IMG/VR virus record: IMGVR_UViG_3300028844_002925
Span: 1-22,445 of that record
DNA length: 22,445 bases
Source of the DNA: a virus
Strand: one strand, 5' to 3'
A model generated the notes under the pieces. The model was not told the DNA's origin. It did no database searches and was given only the letters and a program-made list of their open reading frames with translations. Made by a program: the position numbers and the translations under genes. Of this stretch, positions 5,993-13,172 are shown piece by piece (position 1 is the stretch's first letter; each line of letters starts with the position of its first letter).

Positions 5993-7929
5993 TGGCTACA
6001 ACAGTTGATACCCTTCTAGTCCGCATTGAGGCGGATATGTCTGACTTGCGGCGCGACCTTGCCAAGGTTGCAAAGACTACGGAGCAGCAAACCAACAGAA
6101 TGGCAGACGGCTTTCGTAAGGTGCGAAATGCTATTGTTGCCATTGGTGGCGGCGCTCTGTTTGGGACATTCCTTAAAAGTACGGTTATGGTTGGCGCTCA
6201 GATCGAAGGACTTGAGGTTCAACTTAATGCGCTCCTCGGGTCTGCCGAAGAGGGCGGCAAGGCCTTTGAGAATATGCGTAGGTTCGCCTCAAAGGTTCCA
6301 TTCTCTTTACAGCAAATCCAACAAGGCGCGGGTGGTCTTGCGGCGGCGGCGGGGAATGCGGACGAGCTAGGCGAGCTTTTACAATTAACAGGTAACATTG
6401 CCGCGCAGTTCAATCTTCCCTTTGAGGAAGCGGCGGCAAACGTGCAACGAGCATTGTCTGCGGGTATAGGCGCGGCGGATCAATTTAGAGATAGAGGCGT
6501 TTCGGCTTTTGCGGGATTTGAGGCGGGCGTAAGTTATAGCGCGGCGGAGACTGCTAGGAAGTTGCAAGCCGTGTTCGGCACGGGTGGAACCGCAGACGGC
6601 GCTATGGATGAGTTCGCCAAAACTACGCAGGGCGCGTTGTCTATGCTTGGTGACGCGGTTTTTAACTTCCAAGCGGTAGTAGCGGGATCTGGATTAAATG
6701 CTGCCTTTATAGACCTCACTAACCTTTTGACTGGATTGATAAACGGATCTAGACAATTTGCGGCTGTTACGGGCGTTTTATTAGGCAGAGTGCTTCGTGG
6801 TGTAAGCGCAATAATCGCAAAAGTCGCTGAAAATATGGATACGCTGCTTTTCATGTTTGCGGGATTTGCCGCCTTTAATTTTGCTATGGTTATCGGTGGG
6901 GCTACTAAAAGATTTATTGCCTTTGCTGCCGCTATTCGTGCGGCGGGTCTTGCTAGTATTTTGTTAAATAAAATAACTAGAAAAAATATTCTTGGGATTA
7001 CTTTTGTTGGTGCTGCCCTTGCTTTAGCTGGCGGGAAGCTTGAAGCTTTTGAAGGTAAAATAGCGGGGTTTTTTGACCGCGCCATGCAAGCTTTGCCAGA
7101 TAAAGTTAAAGCAAGCATAGATGATCTATCAGATGAACTTGACCTAGCACTGAAAGCTATCAATGAAGCAGAGGGAAAAGAAAAACAGACAAGCCCTAGT
7201 AATATAGAAATAGGCGGCGCGGGGGTAGATACCAAAAGTTTAATAGATTTGAGAAAAACTATTGATAGCATAACGGGCGGGACGCGAAGCTTAACAGAGG
7301 ATTTAGAGAAGCTAAAAGCAATCGGTGCGGATAGTGATTTATTTGTGGGCGCTCAAGACGCTATAGCGAGATTAGAGCATCAGCTAGAATATGAAACCAA
7401 TCCTGCTTTTGCCTCTTTTGTCGATTCAGCTATGGCTCTTGGGGATGGCGTTCAGAGCGCGTTTCGGCAGATGTTAGACGGAACGCAGCTAACACTAGCA
7501 GATTTTGGCGAGATGATAAAGTCAGCTGTCAAAGATGTCGTAGCGCAGATATTCCGATTAGTTGTTATAAATCAAATGCTTAACGCAATGTTTCCTGGGT
7601 TGGGGTTGCAGACATCAACGCTGCCGCAGATACTTGGAAGAGCGGGCGGAGGGTCCGCTTATGGCAATCAGCCAATGTTAGTTGGAGAGCGCGGGCCAGA
7701 GTTGTTCGTCCCTCATAGCGCGGGCAGTGTAATGAACAACGCAAGCTCGAAAGGGGCGCTAGGCGGCGGCTCTACGGTGGTCAACCAGACAATCAACATA
7801 GAGACAGGAGTATCGCAAACGGTACGAGCGGAAATGCTATCGTTGCTGCCAGTCATAAAAGCGGATACAATGAACGCGGTAGCCGACCAGAACAGGCGCG
7901 GCGGATCATATAGACAGGCTCTTGCGTAA
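5992..7929 (+). CDS. Tail tape measure protein
   Basis: The 645-residue protein starts with a helical TMP segment (LLVRIEADMSDLRRDLAKVA) and the N-terminal TMP domain: EGLEVQLNALLGSAEEGGKA, FASKVPFSLQQIQQGAGGLA and the FEEAAANVQRALSAGIGAAD region. A hydrophobic region lies at about residues 285-345. The C-terminal part has SAFRQMLDGTQLTLADFGEM and the common TMP signature RAGGGSAYGNQPMLVGERGP. It sets tail length and is threaded in the tube; at roughly 0.15 nm per residue the tail would be near 100 nm (family rule, not measured). Start overlaps the chaperone-frame stop. No frameshift or interruption seen. Confidence 0.9.
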   Translation: MATTVDTLLVRIEADMSDLRRDLAKVAKTTEQQTNRMADGFRKVRNAIVAIGGGALFGTFLKSTVMVGAQIEGLEVQLNALLGSAEEGGKAFENMRRFASKVPFSLQQIQQGAGGLAAAAGNADELGELLQLTGNIAAQFNLPFEEAAANVQRALSAGIGAADQFRDRGVSAFAGFEAGVSYSAAETARKLQAVFGTGGTADGAMDEFAKTTQGALSMLGDAVFNFQAVVAGSGLNAAFIDLTNLLTGLINGSRQFAAVTGVLLGRVLRGVSAIIAKVAENMDTLLFMFAGFAAFNFAMVIGGATKRFIAFAAAIRAAGLASILLNKITRKNILGITFVGAALALAGGKLEAFEGKIAGFFDRAMQALPDKVKASIDDLSDELDLALKAINEAEGKEKQTSPSNIEIGGAGVDTKSLIDLRKTIDSITGGTRSLTEDLEKLKAIGADSDLFVGAQDAIARLEHQLEYETNPAFASFVDSAMALGDGVQSAFRQMLDGTQLTLADFGEMIKSAVKDVVAQIFRLVVINQMLNAMFPGLGLQTSTLPQILGRAGGGSAYGNQPMLVGERGPELFVPHSAGSVMNNASSKGALGGGSTVVNQTINIETGVSQTVRAEMLSLLPVIKADTMNAVADQNRRGGSYRQALA

Positions 7930-8513
7930 TGGCTCTAATCACAATGCCCTCAACCCCTGCTTTCGTAAAGTCGCGCTGGTCTATGGCGCGGGCGGTAGCT
8001 AGTTCTAAAAGCCCTTTTACGGGTCACGAGCAGATTTATTCCTACGACATGGCTTGTTGGCAAGCCACAATGACCCTGCCGCCCATGAAGAGAGCACAGG
8101 CGGGCGCGTGGCAAGCCTTCTTTATGCTTCTTAAGGGTAGAGCAAACACGTTTCTCTTGGGTGATCCTGACGGCAAATCGCCGCAGGGCGGGGCAACAAC
8201 TTGCTCGGTAGCATCGACGGGGGCTATAGAGGCAACCTCAATAAGCTTAACGCTAAACGGAACAGTCAAGGCAGGTGATTATGTGCAGTTCGGGACGGGT
8301 GCAACCTCTCAACTGCACATGATAACGGCGGATGCAAACGCGGGGACTGTAACGGTAAGCATAGAACCCGCCCTTAAGGTTGCGGTTGGAACGGGGACTG
8401 CGTCAGTGCTTAATACTGCATGTGTTATGAGGATGGACAGTAACGATTTAGGTTGGGACGCCGACCATGTTAGCAAGTATGGCTTTTCCTTTAGCTGTAC
8501 GGAGGCATTATGA
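7929..8513 (+). CDS. Putative tail tip/minor tail protein
   Basis: A 194-residue protein following the tape measure with a TAATG overlap. The N-terminal half (MPSTPAFVKSRWSMARAVAS, YSYDMACWQATMTLPPMKRA, FFMLLKGRANTFLLGDPDG) resembles small phage proteins located directly downstream of tape measure genes, where distal tail or minor tail proteins usually lie. The second half is beta rich with many small residues (TSISLTLNGTVKAGDYVQFG, TADANAGTVTVSIEPAL). The layout fits a distal-tail-like protein attaching the tape measure to the tip, but family assignment is uncertain. No GTA gp12-gp15 equivalents follow: genes switch directly to small membrane proteins, so host-recognition proteins must be outside the window. 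Confidence 0.65.
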   Translation: MALITMPSTPAFVKSRWSMARAVASSKSPFTGHEQIYSYDMACWQATMTLPPMKRAQAGAWQAFFMLLKGRANTFLLGDPDGKSPQGGATTCSVASTGAIEATSISLTLNGTVKAGDYVQFGTGATSQLHMITADANAGTVTVSIEPALKVAVGTGTASVLNTACVMRMDSNDLGWDADHVSKYGFSFSCTEAL

Positions 8514-8722
8514 AATTGAGCGATGCAATACTTTCTCCCGCAGTTGCCGCTGGCATAGCTATTGTTGCCGCATTAGGCGCGATTTTAAGGTTCGTATTTA
8601 CTAACCAAAAAAAGATCGCGGTTCTTGAAGCCCGCTACGATGATATAAAATATCTTCTCAAAGAAATGCGCGATGAGCAAAAAGAGCTAAGACGCGACGT
8701 TCAGAATTTAGCCCGCAAATAA
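8510..8722 (+). CDS. Small membrane-anchored coiled-coil protein
   Basis: The 70-residue protein has one N-terminal membrane segment at about residues 8-29 (PAVAAGIAIVAALGAILRFVF) and then a charged, probably coiled-coil tail (KIAVLEARYDDIKYLLKEMR). It overlaps the preceding stop as ATGA. A single helix plus coiled coil at the front of the lysis cluster resembles XhlA-type or spanin-like accessory proteins, though no lipobox or clear family motif is present. Confidence 0.65.
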   Translation: MKLSDAILSPAVAAGIAIVAALGAILRFVFTNQKKIAVLEARYDDIKYLLKEMRDEQKELRRDVQNLARK

Positions 8723-8741
8723 AATGTGATATGATGGGGCC

Positions 8742-8915
8742 ATGATTTGCGCCCTAACCTCTATTGCTTTTGGAATGTATCCCTTTGGGGTGATGTTCAA
8801 GGCGTGTCGTTATGGATGCCCGCCGCCTTCGTTTTATTACCATTATCCAAAGGTCATAAGAATAATCCCAGAGGCAGATTGCCCTCGGTATGTAATTGTG
8901 GGGCGTGATACATGA
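8742..8915 (+). CDS. Hypothetical 57-residue cysteine-rich protein
   Basis: ATG at 8742 opens a frame reading MICALTSIAFGMYPFGVMFK, then ACRYGCPPPSFYYHYP and ending EADCPRYVIVGRDT. It holds four cysteines and many aromatics. The stop TGA overlaps the next gene's ATG as ATGA, the coupling used by neighbouring genes, which supports it as real; otherwise 189 bases here would be empty in a fully packed region. The start lacks a strong Shine-Dalgarno (GGGGCC immediately upstream). Function unknown; the cysteines might form disulfides if the hydrophobic N-terminus exports it. Confidence 0.6.
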   Translation: MICALTSIAFGMYPFGVMFKACRYGCPPPSFYYHYPKVIRIIPEADCPRYVIVGRDT

Positions 8916-9355
8916 TTGATCCATTTACTGCATTAGCGGCGGTCAAGTCTGCGGTGGCGGCGGGAAAGGAACTGGTCAACGTCACCAAGCAGATCGGAGA
9001 GTTTTTCGACGGGGTGGACGATTTGCGGGCTGCTCATGAGAAAAAGAAGAGTAGCCTGTTTTCTGGGTCTGATGAAAATGCAATGGAGACTTTCGTCAAT
9101 TTGCAGAGGGCCAAGGATGCAGAGGAGGAGCTAAGACAGATCGTCATAGCCACACGCGGTTTCTCTGCTTGGGGCGAATTGCAGGCCATAAGGGTTCAAG
9201 CAAGGAAAGATCGAAAGGCTAAGATAGAAGCCGAAAGAAAGCGCAAAGCCAAATTGATTGAGCGTATTGTGATTTACGGCGGGGCTGTAATTATCGTGAT
9301 AATCATGCTTGGAATTACCGTTGTGATTATCTTAGCGAAGCAGGGGCGTTTATGA
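8912..9355 (+). CDS. Hypothetical C-tail-anchored helical protein
   Basis: A 147-residue protein: a helical N-terminal part (MIDPFTALAAVKSAVAAGKE, then VTKQIGEFFDGVDDLRAAHE), a charged middle with ARKDRKAKIEAERKRKAKLI, and one strong membrane helix at about residues 119-141 (IVIYGGAVIIVIIMLGITVV) near the C-terminus. The basic block just before the helix predicts an N-in topology. The gene is linked by ATGA overlaps on both sides. I do not recognise an assigned function; its place in the lysis cluster suggests a membrane role. Confidence 0.7.
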   Translation: MIDPFTALAAVKSAVAAGKELVNVTKQIGEFFDGVDDLRAAHEKKKSSLFSGSDENAMETFVNLQRAKDAEEELRQIVIATRGFSAWGELQAIRVQARKDRKAKIEAERKRKAKLIERIVIYGGAVIIVIIMLGITVVIILAKQGRL

Positions 9356-9606
9356 GTGACGGTTTAAGCGGCGTAGGCTCCGCTCCCTTTAATATTGGAT
9401 CGCATATCCACGAGCAAAGCAGAGCGCGTGAGGCTATCGAAACACATTTAGCAGAGCAAAGGGTGGAGAAAGAGCATAGGGCAAACCACAGCTATTTAGA
9501 GGCGCTTGCAAAGCAGAGATTTGATTTACAGGAAAGTTATGATAGGTTTGGGCGCAAGACAAACGCGGATAGACCGCAGGGAACCAAGCTAAACATAGAG
9601 GTTTGA
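9352..9606 (+). CDS. Hypothetical helical protein
   Basis: An 84-residue soluble protein. The N-terminus is glycine/serine rich (MSDGLSGVGSAPFNIGSHIH) and followed by a long charged helix (REAIETHLAEQRVEKEHRAN to LAKQRFDLQESYDRFG). ATGA overlap joins it to the upstream membrane protein and the holin-like gene starts two bases after its stop. No family recognised. It could be a cytoplasmic partner of the adjacent membrane proteins, but this is position only. Confidence 0.6.
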   Translation: MSDGLSGVGSAPFNIGSHIHEQSRAREAIETHLAEQRVEKEHRANHSYLEALAKQRFDLQESYDRFGRKTNADRPQGTKLNIEV

Positions 9607-9607
9607 C

Positions 9608-9808
9608 ATGGCAAACACGTTTGAAAAGATACTGCAATATCGGCTTATGCCCCGCATAATGATGGTGGTTATGACGATTATGTACATCAAGGTAATAAAC
9701 TGGGGGATGAGCCTTGACGATTTATCAACACAGCAATCCGCAATGATAAGCGTTGTAAGTGGGGCTATGACTGGCACAATAGCTGTCTGGTTGAGTTCTG
9801 AAAAATGA
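9608..9808 (+). CDS. Putative two-TM holin-like protein
   Basis: The 66-residue protein has two predicted membrane helices, about residues 13-33 (LMPRIMMVVMTIMYIKVINW) and 44-63 (SAMISVVSGAMTGTIAVWLS), joined by a short polar loop. Size, two helices and position two genes upstream of the endolysin fit a class II holin. GAGG lies seven bases before the ATG. The 3-TM protein encoded next is an alternative or additional holin, so which one forms the lysis pore is open. Confidence 0.6.
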   Translation: MANTFEKILQYRLMPRIMMVVMTIMYIKVINWGMSLDDLSTQQSAMISVVSGAMTGTIAVWLSSEK

Positions 9809-10194
9809 GCATTTTCACCGCCGCATTAGGGCCAATAGCAAACCTTGCAGGGTCATGGTTGCAAGGCAAGGCAGACAAGAACGCCGCCGCCGCCAAGCTA
9901 AAGCTTACCGAGGCCGAGGCTAAGGCTAAGATTATGCTGAGTGAGAAAACAAGCGTTGCTGATTGGGAACGCATAATGGCAGAGGGATCTACAAACTCTT
10001 TCAAGGACGAGTGGCTAGTTGGCTTGTTCTCTATTCCTCTAGTGCTTTCATTCTGCGGTGAGTGGGGGCGGACTGTTGTTGCCGAGGGCTTCCAAGCCTT
10101 GGAGCAAATGCCCGACTGGTATCAATACACTCTGGGCGTAATCGTGGCCGCAAGCTTTGGCGTCCGCTCGGCAACGAAGTTTTTTAGGAAATAA
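9805..10194 (+). CDS. GTA-type 3-TM holin (PF11351-like)
   Basis: A 129-residue protein with the layout of the alphaproteobacterial GTA holin family: a hydrophobic N-terminus (FTAALGPIANLAGSWLQG), a charged helical linker rich in K, A and E, then SFKDEWLVGLFSIPLVLSF and a final helix YTLGVIVAASFGVRSATKFF. The F-K-D-E-W-L motif before the middle helix is typical of this family. It would make inner-membrane lesions that release the GH19 endolysin. ATGA-coupled to the two-TM gene. Confidence 0.75.
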   Translation: MSIFTAALGPIANLAGSWLQGKADKNAAAAKLKLTEAEAKAKIMLSEKTSVADWERIMAEGSTNSFKDEWLVGLFSIPLVLSFCGEWGRTVVAEGFQALEQMPDWYQYTLGVIVAASFGVRSATKFFRK

Positions 10195-10196
10195 TC

Positions 10197-10466
10197 ATGT
10201 CAGACGTAAAGCTTCCCCTAGCTCTTGTGGCTGCTATGGTGGCGCAAGTAATCGCCGCGACTTGGTACTTTGCAGAGCAAGCGCATAAGATTGATGTTTT
10301 GGTTGAGCAGTTAGCTATTCTGGATGAGGTAGTTCTCACGCTTGAGGCTGACAATCAGGCGCTTATAACATTCGCAACCTTTACGGAGAACAAATGGGCA
10401 GAGGCCTATAGCGAAGATTTGACGTATGTTCGCACCTTTGGGACGAAACCCGCACAGGAGGATTGA
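10197..10466 (+). CDS. Membrane-anchored small protein, possible i-spanin
   Basis: The 89-residue protein has one N-terminal signal-anchor helix at about residues 5-26 (KLPLALVAAMVAQVIAATWYF) followed by an amphipathic helical part (HKIDVLVEQLAILDEVVLTL). Anchor plus periplasmic coiled coil between holin and endolysin is the usual shape of an inner-membrane spanin, but I see no overlapping or following lipoprotein gene for an o-spanin, so this is tentative. AGGAAA lies six bases before the ATG, and the gene ends one base before the endolysin start codon. Confidence 0.6.
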   Translation: MSDVKLPLALVAAMVAQVIAATWYFAEQAHKIDVLVEQLAILDEVVLTLEADNQALITFATFTENKWAEAYSEDLTYVRTFGTKPAQED

Positions 10467-10467
10467 T

Positions 10468-11106
10468 ATGACTTTAGCAATGGAAAAGCTACAGGAGCGC
10501 GTAGGAGTGGCTACAGACGGGTCTTTTGGCCCTAACACCGCACGAGCTATCACAAAGCACTTTGGCCTCTCTGCGGTGCGCTCTGCGCATCTCTTGGGGC
10601 AATCGTCACATGAGAGCGGCGGGTTTACCAAAGTTTGCGAAAGCTTGTATTATAGCTCTGCAGAAAGGCTGTGTAAGGTTTGGCCTCATAGGTTCAAGAC
10701 TGTAGAGGATGCAAGGCCATATGCTAGGAACCCTCGCGCTCTGGCAGAGAATGTATATCTCGACGCGAACCGTGGCAAAAGATACAAGCTCGGTAATGAA
10801 ACCCCGCAAGATGCCTCTACGTTTATCGGGCGCGGGTTTATACAGCTTACGGGAAAGAGTAACTATAGAAAGTTTGCCGCCGATATGGGACTGCCCGAGG
10901 TCATGACGGACCCCTCTCTAGTAGAAACAGACTACGCTTTTGAAACGGCTATGTGGTTCTTTGAGGCAAACAATCTATTCAAGCTTGCTGACCAAGGCGT
11001 CAACACCGAAACGATTGAGGCAATGACCAAGAAGGTTAACGGCGGCTTTAATGGCTTGCAGCATAGAATAGACGAGACAAACAAAATTTATGACTGGCTT
11101 ACTTAA
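10468..11106 (+). CDS. GH19 (chitinase-like) endolysin
   Basis: The 212-residue enzyme cleaves peptidoglycan during lysis. AGGAGG at 10457-10462 selects the ATG at 10468 (MTLAMEKLQERVGVA); a longer reading from 10426 overlaps the previous gene and is unlikely. Residues 8-27 look like a shortened peptidoglycan-binding repeat (LQERVGVATDGSFGPNTARA). The GH19 domain follows: HESGGF with catalytic E49, E58 in VCESLYY as probable second acid, and FIGRGFIQLTGKSNYRKF as the family core. No signal peptide, so export depends on a holin. It is the enzyme of the lysis cluster starting at 8510. Confidence 0.9.
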   Translation: MTLAMEKLQERVGVATDGSFGPNTARAITKHFGLSAVRSAHLLGQSSHESGGFTKVCESLYYSSAERLCKVWPHRFKTVEDARPYARNPRALAENVYLDANRGKRYKLGNETPQDASTFIGRGFIQLTGKSNYRKFAADMGLPEVMTDPSLVETDYAFETAMWFFEANNLFKLADQGVNTETIEAMTKKVNGGFNGLQHRIDETNKIYDWLT

Positions 11107-11657
11107 TGCCGTTCTTCGTAGAGATTGGATCTTGTGACTTTGACACCTGTCGGCCCCTTGTAGATCAGGGATGGTCTGGCGTTGTGGTCGAACCAAATCC
11201 AGAAATATTTAGCAAGGTTCAAAATGTGTTCAAAGGGACATCTGTGCAGTGTGTAAATTACGCTGTAACAGATAGAAATGAAGAGGTGGAAATAAAGCTT
11301 GCGACTGGTTGGGGTTGGGCGCGTGGGATAACGCACGTTGTGAGTGATCACCATATCGGCGCAAGATTGTCTGATGATCCTAAGAACGAAAACAATTTCG
11401 GCAAAACCGTATCTGTGCAGGGCATTACATTAGATAGCTTAATCTCGGTCTGTAATGTTTCTAAGATTGATTTCCTCAAGATAGATACTGAGGGCCATGA
11501 GATAAACATTTTGAACGGGTTTAACTTTTCAAGGGTCCGCCCCAAGTTTATCAAGATTGAACATAGACTGACTGATGATCAGAGGATCATGGAGAGGCTA
11601 GGTTTAGAAGGTTATCTCGCATGGGTGGAAGAGAACGACATTTACGCCGTTGGGTAG
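11106..11657 (+). CDS. FkbM-family methyltransferase
   Basis: A 183-residue FkbM-type (PF05050) SAM-dependent methyltransferase. The SAM site is visible as MPFFVEIGSCDFD (motif I), VVVEPNPEIF (motif II) and VNYAVTDRNEEV; the FkbM signature DFLKIDTEGHEINILNGF is intact. These enzymes usually methylate sugars or small molecules. It overlaps the endolysin stop (TAATG), so it is transcribed with the lysis genes, and is the last gene of the rightward operon. Possible roles are modification of virion or host surface glycans; no substrate can be read from sequence. Confidence 0.88.
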   Translation: MPFFVEIGSCDFDTCRPLVDQGWSGVVVEPNPEIFSKVQNVFKGTSVQCVNYAVTDRNEEVEIKLATGWGWARGITHVVSDHHIGARLSDDPKNENNFGKTVSVQGITLDSLISVCNVSKIDFLKIDTEGHEINILNGFNFSRVRPKFIKIEHRLTDDQRIMERLGLEGYLAWVEENDIYAVG

Positions 11658-11711
11658 ACCCCCCTATAGGGAGGACAGGGGGGCCGAGCGCATGACCGCT
11701 CTGGGGCGGTT
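11658..11711. terminator. Hairpins between convergent operons
   Basis: Two hairpins sit between the convergent gene ends. One pairs CCCCCC (from 11659) with GGGGGG at about 11678-11683 around CTATAGGGAGGACA. The other is ACCGC (11695-11699) with GCGGT (11706-11710), followed by TTTGTGT on the rightward strand. The U tracts are poor, so termination strength is uncertain, but the position at the end of both operons supports the role. Confidence 0.5.
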
Positions 11712-11721
11712 TGTGTCACCC

Positions 11722-11913
11722 CTATATTCTTTTACCCTGTTTTCTTAACCGATCAATACATTGTTTCTTTTCTCGCCTTGATCTGTCTAGATTTTGCTTG
11801 ACGCTAGTATCTCTTGGATATCCAGCTTCAAGGTCTTTGTTTTCAAAGATGCTTATCTCTCGGTCAAGGTGGTTAAGCAGTGCTTGATCGTATGGTGTTA
11901 GATCTTGATCCAT
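11722..11913 (-). CDS. Hypothetical 63-residue helical protein
   Basis: Last gene of the leftward operon: MDQDLTPYDQALLNHLDREI, a charged helical middle, and a basic end (REKKQCIDRLRKQGKRI). GGGGAAAG lies immediately upstream of the ATG. It starts nine bases after the preceding gene's stop. No family recognised; high charge and helix content suggest a small binding protein. Confidence 0.6.
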   Translation of the reverse strand: MDQDLTPYDQALLNHLDREISIFENKDLEAGYPRDTSVKQNLDRSRREKKQCIDRLRKQGKRI

Positions 11914-11922
11914 ATCTTTCCC

Positions 11923-12168
11923 CTAATGCTTTGTCTGAGATTTGCTATCCACTTCGTCTAGATCAATAACCTTCATCTCTTCCGTTTCATCGTCGCAGAC
12001 TATGACTACCCTGCCGCCCATATTGTTCTTTTTAGAAAAGATCGTGCTAAATACAAACGTCACTGCATCAGCGGGGCGGTCAAGGTTTTCGTGGGTCAAT
12101 AGTGAAATCACAAAGGACATTTCTTCCTCGCTTACATCCTCGCCTCTAAACACGCTGTAAGTTATCAC
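11923..12168 (-). CDS. Hypothetical acidic protein
   Basis: An 81-residue acidic protein (MITYSVFRGEDVSEEEMSFV, then FVFSTIFSKKNNMGGRVVIV and DDETEEMKVIDLDEVD). The start is GTG, supported by GGGGGTG six bases upstream. It overlaps the end of the GIY-YIG gene by 23 bases. Alternating hydrophobic and acidic stretches suggest a small alpha/beta fold; DNA-mimic behaviour is conceivable from the charge, but nothing in the sequence proves it. Confidence 0.6.
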   Translation of the reverse strand: MITYSVFRGEDVSEEEMSFVISLLTHENLDRPADAVTFVFSTIFSKKNNMGGRVVIVCDDETEEMKVIDLDEVDSKSQTKH

Positions 12169-12673
12169 TTTTCACCCCCTTGCTTTCTAAGTCATAAATC
12201 CTTGCGTTTTCTTCATTTTCTTTTAACCACATTATCTGATGTTTGCCGAAAGCCCAAATGCTGCGTCCAATCGGTGGGGTTTCTAATCTTTTAAATTTTT
12301 GAACCTGTTTGTTGTATTTTGGGCGGAAGAAATTTATCAGATCCCTCTCAAAATAATGGGCTTGCATGTAATCATCGCCTGTATCAACGGACTGATACTG
12401 TATATTTTTAACCTCTTGGAACCAGTGCTTTGTTCCTTTGTGCTGCTGTATTCTTCGTGTTAGGCTCTGCGTTTTGCCAATATACAAAGGCTGATCATTT
12501 TCCCCTAACATAAAGTATATGAAATAAAGCCCGTGTCTTTCGACGCTATATCCGTCTAGCTCCCCGAATGCCTGACGCAAACTTTTATTAGATGGGATGT
12601 GCTGAGATGGCTGTGGTCCTTCTAGCGGTTTCTTTTTTACCACCCATTTCCCGCCAGCGTATTTACTTATCAT
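12146..12673 (-). CDS. GIY-YIG nuclease domain protein
   Basis: The 175-residue protein carries a GIY-YIG core: GLYFIYF at 48-54, PLYIGKTQSLTRRIQQHKG from 62 with the conserved YIG, arginines and histidine, and the metal-binding Glu probably in HYFERDLINFF ahead of RPKYN. The N-terminal 40 residues are basic and may bind DNA; the C-terminal part (LETPPIGRSIWAFGKHQIMW) is not recognised. These enzymes cut DNA in homing, repair or restriction. There is no intron or interrupted neighbour here, so a free-standing phage nuclease is more likely than an intron endonuclease. ATGA-coupled to the hydrolase gene upstream. Confidence 0.8.
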   Translation of the reverse strand: MISKYAGGKWVVKKKPLEGPQPSQHIPSNKSLRQAFGELDGYSVERHGLYFIYFMLGENDQPLYIGKTQSLTRRIQQHKGTKHWFQEVKNIQYQSVDTGDDYMQAHYFERDLINFFRPKYNKQVQKFKRLETPPIGRSIWAFGKHQIMWLKENEENARIYDLESKGVKSDNLQRV

Positions 12674-13080
12674 GACATATTTCCCTTTGCTTTGTCGGTA
12701 TAAAACAAATGAACGCCCACCTTACCGATTAGATCTAGCCTGTGACGCCATACGGGGCTTGCGTAGTGCGCGTGATAATACAGAGCGTTGTGGCCTAGCG
12801 TGTTTCCCTTGAGCGCCTCTGCGGCTTGCTCCTTGGCTCTGCTCCACTTCTCTCCGTGATAGGGTTTCTCTGGTTTCCCGTCACAATAGAACGAAAATTG
12901 ACAATCATAAGGCTTTGGCCCCTTGTCCTGCTTCACGACCGCGCAAACATTATCTGGAAACCTTGGATCTGCCACACGGTTTAAGATAACCTCTGCGACT
13001 GCCAGTCCCGCATCATTGCTCGGCTCTGTTGCGGTTTCGTAATAAATCGCCATTGCTAGGCATAGGGACGCGCTAATCAT
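12670..13080 (-). CDS. SleB-like cell wall hydrolase (PF07486)
   Basis: A 136-residue Hydrolase_2 domain protein: AIYYETATEPSNDAGLAVAE with probable catalytic E15, VILNRVADPRFPDNVCAVVK, then QFSFYCDG, all family hallmarks. Such enzymes cleave glycan strands of peptidoglycan. I prefer the ATG at 13080, because GGGGTGG lies upstream and it overlaps the stop of a 30-residue gene as TAATG; the in-frame ATG at 13113 lies inside that gene and adds only MDLCSQRGVDV. It is a second lytic enzyme apart from the GH19 endolysin and is placed among leftward, probably early, genes. No clear signal peptide. Confidence 0.85.
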   Translation of the reverse strand: MISASLCLAMAIYYETATEPSNDAGLAVAEVILNRVADPRFPDNVCAVVKQDKGPKPYDCQFSFYCDGKPEKPYHGEKWSRAKEQAAEALKGNTLGHNALYYHAHYASPVWRHRLDLIGKVGVHLFYTDKAKGNMS

Positions 13081-13172
13081 TACATCCACCCCGCGCTGAC
13101 TGCAAAGATCCATCCGAGAACGATTGCTGCAATTAGGACTGCAATGATTTTATCTTCGTGGCGTTTAATCAT
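13080..13172 (-). CDS. 30-residue single-TM peptide upstream of SleB-like gene
   Basis: This short frame reads MIKRHEDKIIAVLIAAIVLG then WIFAVSAGWM. A basic N-terminus precedes one strong membrane helix (about residues 9-28), predicting N-in. Its ATG overlaps the regulator's stop (ATGA) and its TAA overlaps the hydrolase ATG (TAATG); AAGGA lies a few bases upstream. The overlaps on both ends make it convincing despite its size. Adjacent to a cell wall hydrolase, it may be a holin-like or anchor peptide; this is inference. Confidence 0.65.
   Translation of the reverse strand: MIKRHEDKIIAVLIAAIVLGWIFAVSAGWM

Noticed and set aside
6534-7271. 245-residue frame antisense to the tape measure gene
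   Set aside because: Low-complexity mirror of an alanine/lysine-rich gene, with no ribosome site; the tape measure reading is clear.
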